DNA from: an uncultured Rubrobacteraceae bacterium
GTDB lineage: Bacteria > Actinomycetota > Rubrobacteria > Rubrobacterales > Rubrobacteraceae
Assembly: GCA_902806085.1 (NCBI GenBank)
Contig: CADCVH010000063.1
Coordinates: 23,964 to 87,963, forward strand
Direction of reading: 5' to 3'
Length of the DNA: 64,000 bases
Shown here one piece after another: positions 46,888 to 56,679 of the stretch. The stretch's first letter is position 1, and every line of letters begins with the position of its first letter. The notes under the pieces are model-generated. The model had not been told where the DNA came from, searched no databases, and saw nothing but the letters and a program-made list of their open reading frames with translations. A program made the position numbers and the translations under genes.

Positions 46888-47539
46888 CCTCGGTCGCCTC
46901 GTCCTCTTCCGGCGAGGTGCCGGTCGTCGTCTCCGGGGGCTCGGGGGCCACGGGGGCGGTCCCGTCGGGCACGCCGGTGGGCTGGTAGTAGACCTCGGCC
47001 TCTATCTCGACGAGAAGGTTCTGTTCTATGTCCGGCGCCGCCGTCGTGCCCTCCCCAGAGACCTCGTAGTTCACTTCGTTTACGGCCATGAGCCGGGCCA
47101 GGTTGTCCGCCCGGGTCAGGAAGTCCTGCAGCTCCTCGTAGGTACCCTCAAAGGACATTGTAATCGGCTGGACGGTAAAGTCGCCACCGCCCTCGGGGGG
47201 TTCGGGGTCCCCGCGCACGACCTCGGTCTGGGTCACCTCGGCCGCGCTCGCTATCTCCTCTATCTGAACGACGAGGGTCTCGAACTCGGGCTGGGTCGGG
47301 ATGCGCTTGTTCAGCTCCAGCAGTTGGCGCTGGAGCTCGGGGGAGTTGCGCCGCACCTCCTCTAGCCGCGCCACCTCCTCCTGCAACTCCTGAAGCCTCG
47401 CCTCCCGCTCCTCGCGCGCCTCGGCCTGCTGATCCAGGTTCTCCAGCAGGGGCCCGAGCAGCAGCACGTAGAAGCCGACGGCCAGGGCCACCAGGCCGAC
47501 GGCCCCGATCACGAGCAGGTTCCGTTCGCGCGACCCCAT
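46880..47539 (-). CDS. pilO: Type IV pilus assembly protein PilO
   Basis: 219 residues: short cytoplasmic N-terminus, one membrane helix (9-29), coiled coil (35-80), ferredoxin-like domain (about 85-190, including FEGTYEELQDFLTRADNL) and an acidic Pro/Thr tail. Partners PilN in the inner-membrane alignment complex. ATG shares one base with the pilN stop. Confidence 0.9.
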   Translation of the reverse strand: MGSRERNLLVIGAVGLVALAVGFYVLLLGPLLENLDQQAEAREEREARLQELQEEVARLEEVRRNSPELQRQLLELNKRIPTQPEFETLVVQIEEIASAAEVTQTEVVRGDPEPPEGGGDFTVQPITMSFEGTYEELQDFLTRADNLARLMAVNEVNYEVSGEGTTAAPDIEQNLLVEIEAEVYYQPTGVPDGTAPVAPEPPETTTGTSPEEDEATEGE

Positions 47540-48279
47540 CAGGGCGCCGCGGGCGGGTCGCCAGCGTACTGGTCCGCCGACACGGAGCCCGACCTCGCGA
47601 CCTCGATGGGCTCCGGGGCCTCCGCGACCTCCGCGGGGTCGCCGCCCTCGATGCGGACCTCGGTGCCCCTCTCGCCTGGGACCGTCACGAGCTCCGAGGC
47701 CACCTCGAACTCTATGGCGGGCTCGACGAACGTCTGCCGGTCGAGCTCGGCGGTGTTGAGCTGCGCGTTGGAGAGGTGCTCCAGGTTGTTCATCCTGACG
47801 ACGAAGTCGGCGACGTTCTGGTACTCGGGCAGGGCGACCCCCGTGAAGGTCACGGCGCCGGGAGGATCCAGGGGCTCCTCGGTCGGGGCCTCGACGTCCA
47901 CCGGCGCCGCCTCGCCGGTCAGGGTGCGAAGCGCGGTCGTCTCAGGCACGACGAAGGCCAGGCCCTGAAGGAAGTCGTCCCAGGGGAAGCGGGTGCGGAA
48001 GATGCCGTCGGCCACGGGCTTCTTCTCGTCCAGACGCGCGCGCAGGTCGCGGTACGGGGAGAGCTCCTCCAGGCGGGCGTCTCTCTCGGAGATCCTGCCG
48101 TCCAACACCGCGACCTCGTCCTCGACAGCGTTCAGCCGCAGCAGGAAGACGAGGTAGACGCCGACGAAGAGCAGGAGCACGGCGGCCCCGGCGACGAGCA
48201 GCAGGCCCACCGTGCCCCCGGGCAGCCCCTCGACCCGGCCGCCGCGGTCCTCCGGCAGGAGGAGGTTGACGCGCCTCAA
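47539..48279 (-). CDS. pilN: Type IV pilus assembly protein PilN
   Basis: About 246 residues. The typical N-terminal peptide RRVNLLLPEDR, whose NLLP-like part docks on PilM, then a membrane helix (about 22-46), coiled coil and a ferredoxin-like domain (AVTFTGVALPEYQNVADFVVRMNN). TTG 48279 overlaps the pilM stop (TTGA); the start is set by the conserved peptide. Confidence 0.9.
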   Translation of the reverse strand: MRRVNLLLPEDRGGRVEGLPGGTVGLLLVAGAAVLLLFVGVYLVFLLRLNAVEDEVAVLDGRISERDARLEELSPYRDLRARLDEKKPVADGIFRTRFPWDDFLQGLAFVVPETTALRTLTGEAAPVDVEAPTEEPLDPPGAVTFTGVALPEYQNVADFVVRMNNLEHLSNAQLNTAELDRQTFVEPAIEFEVASELVTVPGERGTEVRIEGGDPAEVAEAPEPIEVARSGSVSADQYAGDPPAAP

Positions 48280-49403
48280 GCCTCCTCCATCGCGAGCCCG
48301 AGCGCCACCGCGAGGACGGGCTCCATGGCGCGCAGCTGCTCGTCGGAGACGTTGGAGCGGTTCGCGGCGAGCCTCTCCACGGGCCTGGCGCGCTCCGCCG
48401 GCAGGCCGAGCAATTCCCCGAGGTACGCGTCGAGGCCGGAGATCAAGGCCCCCTCGCCTGAGATCACGACGCGCGAGACCTCCCTGGCGCCGGGCTGGGC
48501 GTGGTGGTGGTCCACGGACCTCTGCACCTCTTCGGCAAGCTCCCCGGCCGCGGCCTCGAGCCCCTGCCGGGCGTCGTAAGCGATCGCGGGGTCCCACGCG
48601 GCTCCTTGGGCGTCGCCGCCTTCGGGGTCCCCGTCCTCCTGAGCGTTGCCCAGGCCGGTGCGGGGGTCGAGCGTCCGCCGCTCGGCCTCGTCGTCGGGCA
48701 GGTCCGCGGCCTCCGCGACGGCGGCGACGAAATCGGAGAGGCCGAGGGAGACGAAGCGCGCCATGACCGGGACCTCCCCCTCGGCGACGACGAGGTTGGA
48801 GATCTCGCCCCCCACGTCGAGCAGGACGGCGCCCCCCCCGTCCCCGAAGAACGCGTTTGGGGCCACCGAGCGGGTCAGCGCGAGCGCCTTGACGTCGATG
48901 CCCACAGCCCGCAGCCCGCCGGCCCTCACGGCGGCCGCGTACCGCCTCACCATCTCCTTTTGGGCGGCGACGACGAGCACGCGGTCGCCCTCGCCAGGCT
49001 CCCCCCGGGGGCCGACCACGACGTGATCCAGCACCGCCTCCTCGGGGGGCATGGGGATGTGCTCGGCCGCCTCGTACCCGATGGCGCCCTCGAGGTCCCC
49101 GGGGGACATGGGCGGAAACTCGAGCATCCTGACGACCACTTTCTGGTTGGAGACGCCGAGAAAGACGGACTTTCCCGAGAAGGCGTGGGCGTTCCAGAAC
49201 TCGGAGATCTCCTCGGACAGGAGCCGGTCGTCGGCGACCTCCCCGTCAACGATGGTGCCGGGGGGCAGCCTGTGGTACCCGACGTGCCTGAGCGTGTACT
49301 CGCCCCCCCCGAAGGAGACCTGGGCGGCCTTGATGGCGCTGCGGTCTATGTCCAGACCGATGGCCGTGGACCCGCGCCGCGCCAGACCCCTTACGCGCTC
49401 CAA
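48276..49403 (-). CDS. pilM: Type IV pilus assembly protein PilM
   Basis: Cytoplasmic actin-like ATPase, 375 residues: phosphate-1 motif GLDIDRSAIKAAQV, SVFLGVSNQKVVVRMLEFP, EAAEHIPMP, and phosphate-2 VLLDVGGEISNLVVAEG. An Asp/Glu-rich insert lies near 245-270. Binds PilN's N-terminus. TTG start. First of a pilM-N-O-P-like block; secretin, motor and pilin genes are not in the window. Confidence 0.93.
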   Translation of the reverse strand: MERVRGLARRGSTAIGLDIDRSAIKAAQVSFGGGEYTLRHVGYHRLPPGTIVDGEVADDRLLSEEISEFWNAHAFSGKSVFLGVSNQKVVVRMLEFPPMSPGDLEGAIGYEAAEHIPMPPEEAVLDHVVVGPRGEPGEGDRVLVVAAQKEMVRRYAAAVRAGGLRAVGIDVKALALTRSVAPNAFFGDGGGAVLLDVGGEISNLVVAEGEVPVMARFVSLGLSDFVAAVAEAADLPDDEAERRTLDPRTGLGNAQEDGDPEGGDAQGAAWDPAIAYDARQGLEAAAGELAEEVQRSVDHHHAQPGAREVSRVVISGEGALISGLDAYLGELLGLPAERARPVERLAANRSNVSDEQLRAMEPVLAVALGLAMEEA

Positions 49404-49476
49404 GCCGACTTCGCCCCCCCGAAATCCGACGGCAAGACCCCGCGCGCGGGCCGCGCTAAAGCGTCGAACGCCCGGG

Positions 49477-50172
49477 TCAACTCCCCCCCCGGCCGACGTG
49501 CGCGAGATCCTCGACCTCGACCCCGGCGTCGACCCGCGCCTTTCGCCCGACGCTGGAGTTCGGCCCGAGCACCGCCCGGGCGCCGACCTGCGCCCCCGGG
49601 CCGACCACGCAGCCCGCCGAGACCCACACCCCCGCCCCGACCTCGGCGTCCCGGTCCACGACGGCCCCCGGGCCGACGAAACAGTGGCTGCCGACCGCTG
49701 CGTCCGGGTGGACGACCGCCCCCGCCGCGAGCACGCAGCCGCCCCCCACGATTGCCGCCTCGGAGACGTAGGCGAGCGGATGGACCGCGGTAAAGAACTG
49801 CCCGCCCAGGCGCCGCAGGGCGTTGGCGACCTGCAACCGCGCGGCGTTGTCCGTTATCGCGACGACCACGTGCGCGGGCTCGACGGAGAGCATGCTCTTT
49901 AGCATCTCGACGTCCCCGAGCACCGGATACCCCCGAACCTTCGCGGACAAGACCGCGTGGGCGTCGTCGTAGAAGCCGAGGACCCGCTCCCCGACCCCCC
50001 CGGACAACAAAACATCCAGCGCGACCCGCCCGAAGCCCCCCGCCCCGACGATCACAACCCTAATCTCCTCTTCGAGGCCTATTTCCTGAACCTCGACTTC
50101 CGGTTGAGGTACGTTGGTGGCGATCTCGGGCTCTCTGATCTCGGCCTCCTCCCGACGGCGTGGGCCCCGCAT
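49477..50172 (-). CDS. NeuD/PglD-like sugar O- or N-acyltransferase
   Basis: 231 residues. After a 35-residue charged N-terminus comes a Rossmann-like PglD_N domain (VVIVGAGGFGRVALDVLL), then hexapeptide repeats forming a left-handed beta-helix (about 130-225). Acetylates nucleotide-linked amino sugars or sialic acid-type sugars in the family. It lies 73 bases before pilM, so a role in pilin or surface glycan decoration is possible but only inferred. Confidence 0.82.
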   Translation of the reverse strand: MRGPRRREEAEIREPEIATNVPQPEVEVQEIGLEEEIRVVIVGAGGFGRVALDVLLSGGVGERVLGFYDDAHAVLSAKVRGYPVLGDVEMLKSMLSVEPAHVVVAITDNAARLQVANALRRLGGQFFTAVHPLAYVSEAAIVGGGCVLAAGAVVHPDAAVGSHCFVGPGAVVDRDAEVGAGVWVSAGCVVGPGAQVGARAVLGPNSSVGRKARVDAGVEVEDLAHVGRGGS

Positions 50173-50264
50173 AACCCTGGCAGTTTAGCACCGCGGCTGG
50201 CATCTTGCTCCGATACCAGCATCCGTATCGGGGCCCGGCCTGCACCCGCGGCCCCGCGATCGTC

Positions 50265-51185
50265 TCAAGCCCCGAAAGCCCCTTCGAGGCGACGGCCGAG
50301 GGAGAAATCCGACGTGCTCAGGCGTCGCCCGCCCGGCACCTGCAGCTCGAGCACCTCCAGCGTACCAACCCCGCATTCCACGAACATACGGCGATTCTCG
50401 GTGCGGATGCGGCCAGGTGTGGTGCCGGAATCCTCCCCCTCCCGCACCGCGGAGCGCCAGATCTTTACCGGCCCATCCACCTCGGGGTGAACCGCGCGAG
50501 CCCCGATCCCCGGCGCCAGCGCCCGGACGAGATCATGCACCCTCCCGACCCCCAGACCCCACCGGATGGACCTATCCTCGTCCAAAACTTTAGGCGCGTA
50601 TGTTGCAAGAAAACTATCCTGCTCGGCGAGGATTAGTCTCCCCTCTTCGAGTCGAGTCAAAGCCTCCACCATAGCTTCAGCTCCGACCCTGGCGAGGGCT
50701 TTGGTGAGCTCGCCGCCGGTGGTGTCGGCGTCTATGGTGACGGGGCGTTGGAGGGCGACGGGTCCGGTATCGAGGCCCTCGTCCATCTGCATGATCGAGA
50801 CGCCGGTTTCCGGCTCGCCCTCCATGATGGCGCGTTCTATCGGGGCGGCGCCGCGGTATTTGGGGAGCAGGGAGGCGTGGACGTTCCAGGCGCCGCGCGG
50901 GGCGGCGTGGAGCGTGTCGGCGCGCAGGATCTGGCCGTAGGCTGCCACCACGAGGGCGTCGTTCCCGGAGATCTCGCGTGCCGCTTGGCCTATGCGGGCT
51001 GGTTGGAGGAGAGGGATCCCCCTCTCGCGGGCGAGGAGGGAGACGGGGGTCGGGGTCGTCTTGCGGCCCCGGCCCTTGCGGGGGTCGGGCTGGGAGATCA
51101 CGAGCCCCACCTCGTGGGAGGAGTCGTCCAGGCCGCGCAGGACGGTCGCGGCGAACTCGGGGGTTCCGGCGAAGGCGACCTTCAA
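50265..51185 (-). CDS. fmt: Methionyl-tRNA formyltransferase
   Basis: 306 residues: AFAGTPEFA, the catalytic region NVHASLLPKYRGAAPI (Asn, His), and ETGVSIMQMDEGLDTG, then the C-terminal OB domain. Formylates initiator Met-tRNA. TTG start nine bases after def, its functional partner. Confidence 0.95.
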   Translation of the reverse strand: MKVAFAGTPEFAATVLRGLDDSSHEVGLVISQPDPRKGRGRKTTPTPVSLLARERGIPLLQPARIGQAAREISGNDALVVAAYGQILRADTLHAAPRGAWNVHASLLPKYRGAAPIERAIMEGEPETGVSIMQMDEGLDTGPVALQRPVTIDADTTGGELTKALARVGAEAMVEALTRLEEGRLILAEQDSFLATYAPKVLDEDRSIRWGLGVGRVHDLVRALAPGIGARAVHPEVDGPVKIWRSAVREGEDSGTTPGRIRTENRRMFVECGVGTLEVLELQVPGGRRLSTSDFSLGRRLEGAFGA

Positions 51186-51194
51186 CGGGCCCCG

Positions 51195-51692
51195 TCAGGC
51201 GTTCTGGGCGAGCAGGCGCTCGCGCCACTCGCGCAGGGCGGCCTTGCGCGACTCGCGGTCCGTCCTATCGAGGATGAGGACGCCGTTTAGGTGGTCTATC
51301 TCGTGCTGGAAGACGCGGGCGAGAAGGCCGGTGGCCTCCAGCCGCACGGGCTTCCCCGAGAGATCCTGGCCGGAGACCGTCACCGCCGTGGGGCGCTCGA
51401 CCTCGACGTGGATGCCGGGGATAGAGAGGCACCCTTCGGCGAAGAGCTCCGTCTCCTCGGAGGAGTCCTCTATCTTCGGGTTCACGAGGGCGTACTCCTC
51501 GTCCTCGACGCCGGCGACCAGCACGCGCCTTAGACGGCCGACCTGGTTGGCGGCGAGGCCGACGCCTTCGTGCTCGCGCATGGTGGCCAGCATGTCCACC
51601 GTCAGGCGCCCGAGGGCTTCGTCGAACTCGCGCACGGGGGCGGCCCGGGTCTTCAGGACGGGATCTCCGAACGTCTTGATGTCCAACGCCAC
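51195..51692 (-). CDS. def: Peptide deformylase
   Basis: 165 residues with the three motifs GVGLAANQVG, EGCLSIPG and QHEIDHLNG that bind the metal. Removes the N-formyl group from nascent chains. GTG start, five bases after the priA stop. priA-def-fmt is a conserved order. Confidence 0.96.
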   Translation of the reverse strand: MALDIKTFGDPVLKTRAAPVREFDEALGRLTVDMLATMREHEGVGLAANQVGRLRRVLVAGVEDEEYALVNPKIEDSSEETELFAEGCLSIPGIHVEVERPTAVTVSGQDLSGKPVRLEATGLLARVFQHEIDHLNGVLILDRTDRESRKAALREWRERLLAQNA

Positions 51693-51697
51693 GCTCT

Positions 51698-53893
51698 CTA
51701 TACCTCCTCGGGGTCCACCTCAACGCGCGCCTGCAACCCGTGGGTCCCGGCCGCCATCCGGGCGACGAGGGACGCGGCCCGGGCTACCGGGTCGAGCTCC
51801 CGCGCCCGGAGCAAGACCTTCCAGTAAGGCGGCCTTCCGGCGCGCGCGACGCCCACGGGATCCGACACCTCGACCCCCGCTTCCACGGCCGGCCGCAGCC
51901 GGGATTCTACCGCACGGAGGACCTTTTCTTCGGGCCCGTGCAGGCTCGCGACGGCCAGGTGGGCGAAGGGCGGGTAGCCCGCCGCGCGCAGGCGGGGGAC
52001 CTCCGAGGCGACCAGGGCCGCGTAGTCGCCGCGGGCCGCCGCGAGCAGCGCGTGGTGCTCGGGGGCGCGGGTCTGGACCAGCAGAAGCCCCGAGGCGGCC
52101 TCCGCGGCGCGGTAGACCAGGCGAAAGGAGCGTTCCGTCGCGCCGAGCCCGCTCGCCTGCAACGAGGAGTCCACGTCCGGGATCACGACGGCGTCCCACC
52201 CCTCGCGCAGGACGCACCTGGCCGTGCCGGCCACGACCGGCGCGCCGTCGAGCTCGCGCCGGCCGGCCGTGATCAGGCCGACGGGCGATCCGAGCGCCTC
52301 CGCGAGCCCCTCGCGCACCCGCTCTACGGCGATCCCGGCGGGGCTCAGGCGGTCGGAGCCGCACTCGGCGCACCTGCCCCCGTTCGGCTCCCGGCGCCCG
52401 CACCGGGGGCAGGCCAGGAGGCTCGACCCGTCCGGCGAGGCGAGCGGGACGTCGCACCCGGGGCAACGCCTCACGGCCCCGCAGCGGTTGCAGGTGACCA
52501 CCGCCGCGTAGCCCAGACGATCCACGATCACCCCGACCCGCCCCCCCCCGCCCGCGAAGCGGCGGCAGGCGTCGAGCAGCGTGGAGCTCAAGACGGAGCC
52601 CGAGCCCCGCATGTCCACGACGCGCACGGACGGCCACCCGACAGGCGCGCGGGGGGGCAACTCCCCCACCCGCCCCCGGCCCCGTCCCCCCGCGGCGAAC
52701 AACCTCAGGGAGGGCACCGGCGAGAGGCAGACCACGGCGGCCCCCTCGGCCCGGCCGCGGGCGACGGCGACGTCCCGGGTGTGGATGGGGAGTCCCTCGT
52801 AGCCGGCCTCCGCGCGGTGCGACCCGTCGGGTTCGTCCACGACGCAGAAAGCACCGGGGCGGGCGAGGGGCAGAAGCGCCGCCGCGCGCGTGCCCACGAC
52901 CACGTCCGCCTCCCCGTCCCGGACCGCGGCGTGGACGGCGGTCCTGTCCTTTCCGAGGCCGCCGTGGTAGGCGGCCACGGTGTAGCCCGCGGGCAGCGCC
53001 CGTAGGAGGTGGCGCACCAGGCGGTCCACCGTCTCCCTCTCCGGCGCGAGGATCAGGGCCTGCTCCCCCTCCTCCACGGCGGCCCGCGCCACGGCCGCGA
53101 CCGCGCCAGGCTGCTCGTCCGTCGGCACCCGCCACACGAACGGCCCACCGCGCCCGACCGCGCGCCCGGCGTCCCGGCGAAAAGGCTTCAGTCCACTCTC
53201 GCCTCCGCCCGAGGTATCGAAGACCGGGACGGGTTCGGGCCGGCGAACGAGCGTGACGGCGCCCCGGCGGGCGAGTTCCCGCAACACGCTCCGGCCGGCA
53301 CCCGTCTCGGAGAGCAGGACGGACGAGGGCAACGCGCCGCCGCGATCCTTGAGTACCCCGAAAACCTCGCGCTGGCGCGGCGCCCGCGCGAGGTCCGGTT
53401 CGGCGCCCCCGCGGACCACGGACCACTCCACGGCCTTCCGCTCCGGGACGGCCGGGCGGAGCGTGACGGCGCCCTCCGCCTCCGCCGCCCGCAGCGCGTC
53501 GGCGCCGATGGCCTTCTTTATCTCCGCGCGCGAGACGACGGACCCCGACTCCCACGGCCATCCCCCCCCGGGCCGGACCACGAGGAAGCGGCCGGCGTCC
53601 AGTCCGGGCGGAAGGGTAGCCCGCAGCACGTTCGGCAGGGGGACGGCGTAAGACCCCGAGATGCGCAGGCAGGCCCCGAGGAGGTCCGGCGGCACGGACA
53701 GGTCGTGGCGCACGGAGCAGATCTCCTCCCTCGCCCGGCCCGGCTCGGGGTCCGGGCCGACGACGACGCCCAGGCGCGAGCGGCCGGAGAGGGGTGCCAC
53801 GACCACGGTTCCCGGTCCGACACCGCTCCCCGTACCGGCGGGGACCAGGTAGCTCAAGGGCGGCAACGCGTGGGTGGGGATCATCAAGGCCAC
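51698..53893 (-). CDS. priA: Primosomal protein N' (PriA) lacking helicase motifs
   Basis: About 731 residues. N-terminal PriA 3'-binding domain, a helicase-like core and the zinc region with paired CxxC motifs (CNRCG, CPGCD, CPRCG, CAECG). The Walker A site is absent: where GSGKT is expected the protein reads VPTDEQPGAVAAV. The DEEH box is replaced by DEPDGSH. This degeneration is known for actinobacterial PriA, which is annotated as lacking detectable helicase activity. Start uncertain: GTG 53893 or 53899 after AGGAG, or TTG 53953 abutting the metK stop. Confidence 0.88.
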   Translation of the reverse strand: MALMIPTHALPPLSYLVPAGTGSGVGPGTVVVAPLSGRSRLGVVVGPDPEPGRAREEICSVRHDLSVPPDLLGACLRISGSYAVPLPNVLRATLPPGLDAGRFLVVRPGGGWPWESGSVVSRAEIKKAIGADALRAAEAEGAVTLRPAVPERKAVEWSVVRGGAEPDLARAPRQREVFGVLKDRGGALPSSVLLSETGAGRSVLRELARRGAVTLVRRPEPVPVFDTSGGGESGLKPFRRDAGRAVGRGGPFVWRVPTDEQPGAVAAVARAAVEEGEQALILAPERETVDRLVRHLLRALPAGYTVAAYHGGLGKDRTAVHAAVRDGEADVVVGTRAAALLPLARPGAFCVVDEPDGSHRAEAGYEGLPIHTRDVAVARGRAEGAAVVCLSPVPSLRLFAAGGRGRGRVGELPPRAPVGWPSVRVVDMRGSGSVLSSTLLDACRRFAGGGGRVGVIVDRLGYAAVVTCNRCGAVRRCPGCDVPLASPDGSSLLACPRCGRREPNGGRCAECGSDRLSPAGIAVERVREGLAEALGSPVGLITAGRRELDGAPVVAGTARCVLREGWDAVVIPDVDSSLQASGLGATERSFRLVYRAAEAASGLLLVQTRAPEHHALLAAARGDYAALVASEVPRLRAAGYPPFAHLAVASLHGPEEKVLRAVESRLRPAVEAGVEVSDPVGVARAGRPPYWKVLLRARELDPVARAASLVARMAAGTHGLQARVEVDPEEV

Positions 53894-53953
53894 CCGCACG
53901 CTCTCCTGCCCGCGTACGACGCGGCCGGTTCTGCCCCCGGTGGTGCGGACCAA

Positions 53954-55192
53954 CTACAACCCGGCGGAGCGCCGGAGCGCGTCGGCGCGGGTCGTCTCCT
54001 CCCAGGTAAAGCCGGGCTCGCGGCGGCCGAAGTGCCCGTAGGCGGCCGTCTGGGCGAAGACGGGGTTGCGCAGGTCAAGGTCCCGGATGATGGCGCCGGG
54101 CCTGAGGTCGAAGTGGTCCATCACGAGGGCGCCCAGGGTGGCGGGGTCCACCCTGGCCGTGCCGAACGTCTCGACCATCACGCTCACGGGCCTCGCGACC
54201 CCGATGGCGTAGGCGACCTGGACCAGGCAACGCCCCGCGACACCCGCCGCGACGAGGTTCTTGGCGACCCAGCGTGCCGCGTAGGAGGCGGAGCGGTCGA
54301 CCTTCGTCGGGTCCTTGCCGGAGAAGGCCCCGCCGCCGTGGGGGGCCGAGCCCCCGTAGGTGTCCACTATGATCTTGCGCCCGGTAAGGCCGGTGTCACC
54401 CTGCGGGCCCCCGGTCACGAAGCGCCCGGTGGGGTTAACCAGGATCTCCGCCGATCCCTCGTCGAAAAACTGCCCCGGCATGACGGGCCGGATCACGGCC
54501 TCGACCAGGTCGTCTTTGATCTGCCCCTCCACCCCGTCGCGGTGCTGGGCGCTTATCAGGACCTTCTCCACCCCGACCGGCGTGTTCCCCTCGTAGCGCA
54601 CCGTCACCTGGCTCTTGCCGTCCGGGCGCAGGTAGTCGAGCTTGCCCGTCTTGCGCACCTCCGAGAGGCGGCGGGTCAGGGCGTGGGCGAGGGTGATCGG
54701 GAGCGGCATGAGCTCAGGGGTCTCCTCGCAGGCGTACCCGAACATCATGCCCTGGTCGCCGGCGCCTATCTCCTCGAGGGCCTGCTCGTCGTCGCGGGCC
54801 TCGAGCGCCCGGTCCACCCCTTGCGCGATGTCCGGGGACTGGGGGTCTATGGTGGTTATGATCCCGCAGGTCTCCGCGTCGAAGCCGAACTTGGCGCGGG
54901 TGTAGCCGATGCCGGCTACCTTTTGCCGCACCAGCGTCGGGATGTCCACGTAGGTTGTGGTCGTGATCTCGCCGGCCACCACGACGAGGCCGGTGGTGAC
55001 TAGCGTCTCGCACGCCACACGGCTCGCGGGATCGTCGGCGAGCGCGGCGTCGAGGATGGCGTCGGAGATCTGGTCCGCTATCTTGTCCGGGTGGCCCTCG
55101 GTCACTGACTCGGAGGTGAACAGGTGCGACGCTTTGAGGCTCTGATCGTCCGCCACGTCCATGGTGGTCGTTCCGGCCGTACGCTCCGCCAT
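53954..55192 (-). CDS. metK: S-adenosylmethionine synthetase
   Basis: Makes SAM from methionine and ATP. 412 residues: [35 protein letters not shown] and [19 protein letters not shown] 55192 with GAGGAGAG upstream, after the coaBC stop. No SAM riboswitch lies before it. Confidence 0.97.
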   Translation of the reverse strand: MAERTAGTTTMDVADDQSLKASHLFTSESVTEGHPDKIADQISDAILDAALADDPASRVACETLVTTGLVVVAGEITTTTYVDIPTLVRQKVAGIGYTRAKFGFDAETCGIITTIDPQSPDIAQGVDRALEARDDEQALEEIGAGDQGMMFGYACEETPELMPLPITLAHALTRRLSEVRKTGKLDYLRPDGKSQVTVRYEGNTPVGVEKVLISAQHRDGVEGQIKDDLVEAVIRPVMPGQFFDEGSAEILVNPTGRFVTGGPQGDTGLTGRKIIVDTYGGSAPHGGGAFSGKDPTKVDRSASYAARWVAKNLVAAGVAGRCLVQVAYAIGVARPVSVMVETFGTARVDPATLGALVMDHFDLRPGAIIRDLDLRNPVFAQTAAYGHFGRREPGFTWEETTRADALRRSAGL

Positions 55193-55194
55193 CG

Positions 55195-56289
55195 CTATCT
55201 CTCCTCTTTTAACCCTGTCAGAACATCGTTTAAGATCTCGCGCGCGACCTCCGCCTTGGAGGCCCGGGGCACGAAGCGTTCGCCCCCACGCGCCACCACG
55301 TAAACCTCGTTCTCCTCGGCACCGAATCCGAGCCCTTGCAGCGAGATATCGTTGCCGACCACGATGTCGGCCCCCTTGCTCAGGAGCTTCTCGCGGGCGT
55401 CGACGACGGGGTCCCCGTGCGTCGCCGCGAATCCTACCACAAAGAGGTCCGGGTTCTTCTCCCGCACGGCCTTCAGCACGTCGGGGGTCGGCTCCAACTC
55501 GACGCTCCGAACCCCGTGGCTGCGCCGGATCTTCTCCCGCACCGGCGAGGCGGGCGTGAAGTCCGAAACGGCCGCCGCCATGACCAGGGCGTCCGCCCCA
55601 CCCGCCAGCCGGACGACCTCGTCGCGCAACTGCTCGACGGTCTCGACGTCGGACCACCCGACGCCCGGCTCCTGCGTCCCCACGTTCGCCGCCACGACGT
55701 CTACCTGCGCACCCAGCCGCAGCGCCTCCCGCGCCAGCGCGAGGCCCATCTTGCCTGAGGACCGGTTCCCAATGAAACGCACGCTGTCCAACGGCTCGTG
55801 CGTCCCGCCCGCCGTAACGAGCACCCTCAACCCGGCCATCGGGCCGCCCATCCCCCCAAGCACGCCCGCGACCACCTCCCCAACCCCGGCCATGCCTTCC
55901 CCGACGCCCACGACGACGCGCCTGCCGTCCGCGGCCAGCGCCGCCAGGTTCGCCCTCACGGCGGGGTTCGAGGCGGTGTCGGCGTCGAGGTCGGGCGCGA
56001 CGAAGACCGGGACGCCCCCCCCCACGGAGGCGCCGGCTGGCCCGGCCTCCAACCCGCGGGCGAGGCGCGATAGGGTGCCTGAGGTCGCGGGGGCGAAGAG
56101 GACGGCTTTCGGGACACCGGACGGCGCCTCCACCACCCCCGTCGGGGGGGCGAAGGCGCCGGGGCCCACGAAGCGTTCCGTATTCGGTTCGAGGATCACC
56201 TGGACCTCGTGGCCGGCCGCCGCGAGTTCGCGGGCGATGGCCGGTGCGGAGAGGGCGCCCGCCGTAGGGCCGACGGAGACCAGGATCAA
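55195..56289 (-). CDS. coaBC: Bifunctional CoaBC, with reduced decarboxylase (CoaC) half
   Basis: 364 residues. The C-terminal CoaB half (phosphopantothenate-cysteine ligase) looks complete: [33 protein letters not shown] and KIRRS. The N-terminal CoaC half is short; its FMN motif is PATSGT rather than PATANT, and the segment that normally holds the catalytic histidine (H-x-x-L-x-x-x-A) before it is missing. So decarboxylation may be lost or supplied elsewhere. TTG start. rpoZ-coaBC-metK-priA is a conserved order. Confidence 0.88.
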   Translation of the reverse strand: MILVSVGPTAGALSAPAIARELAAAGHEVQVILEPNTERFVGPGAFAPPTGVVEAPSGVPKAVLFAPATSGTLSRLARGLEAGPAGASVGGGVPVFVAPDLDADTASNPAVRANLAALAADGRRVVVGVGEGMAGVGEVVAGVLGGMGGPMAGLRVLVTAGGTHEPLDSVRFIGNRSSGKMGLALAREALRLGAQVDVVAANVGTQEPGVGWSDVETVEQLRDEVVRLAGGADALVMAAAVSDFTPASPVREKIRRSHGVRSVELEPTPDVLKAVREKNPDLFVVGFAATHGDPVVDAREKLLSKGADIVVGNDISLQGLGFGAEENEVYVVARGGERFVPRASKAEVAREILNDVLTGLKEER

Positions 56290-56298
56290 GGCGCCGCT

Positions 56299-56679
56299 TT
56301 AGGCCGCGCCCGCGCCTTCCTCCTCGTCGTCGTCAGCGGCGGCCCCGGAGTCCACCGAGGTGGCCCCGGGGGAACCGGCGCCGCCCGGGGGGCTCACGAA
56401 GTGGTCGCCGGCCGCGGCCCCGATCTGCTCCTCGACGGCCTCGGGCGGCTGCTTGAAGGTGACCTCGAGCTTGTCCTGGCGGAGCTCCTCGATGGCGATG
56501 GTCAGGGGGTGCTGGGAGCGGGTGTGCACCTGCGGGCCCGGGATGCCGAGGGCGTCGTTCAGGCCCAGGGTCGAGGTGTACTCGTTGATCTGGCGGGCCC
56601 GCTTGGCGCTGGAGACCACCAGCCCGTAGCGCGAGTCCACCTTCTGCAAAAGGTCGTCTATCCTAAGATCGTTCAGCAT
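56299..56679 (-). CDS. rpoZ: RNA polymerase omega subunit
   Basis: 126 residues. Omega core with [25 protein letters not shown] and [14 protein letters not shown] segments. A C-terminal acidic/Gly tail ([11 protein letters not shown]) extends it. Chaperones beta' in RNA polymerase. Overlaps the gmk end by 17 bases. Confidence 0.92.
   Translation of the reverse strand: MLNDLRIDDLLQKVDSRYGLVVSSAKRARQINEYTSTLGLNDALGIPGPQVHTRSQHPLTIAIEELRQDKLEVTFKQPPEAVEEQIGAAAGDHFVSPPGGAGSPGATSVDSGAAADDDEEEGAGAA

Noticed and set aside
55193..55260. SAM riboswitch before metK
   Set aside because: metK follows coaBC by two bases; there is no leader and no riboswitch-like pairing.
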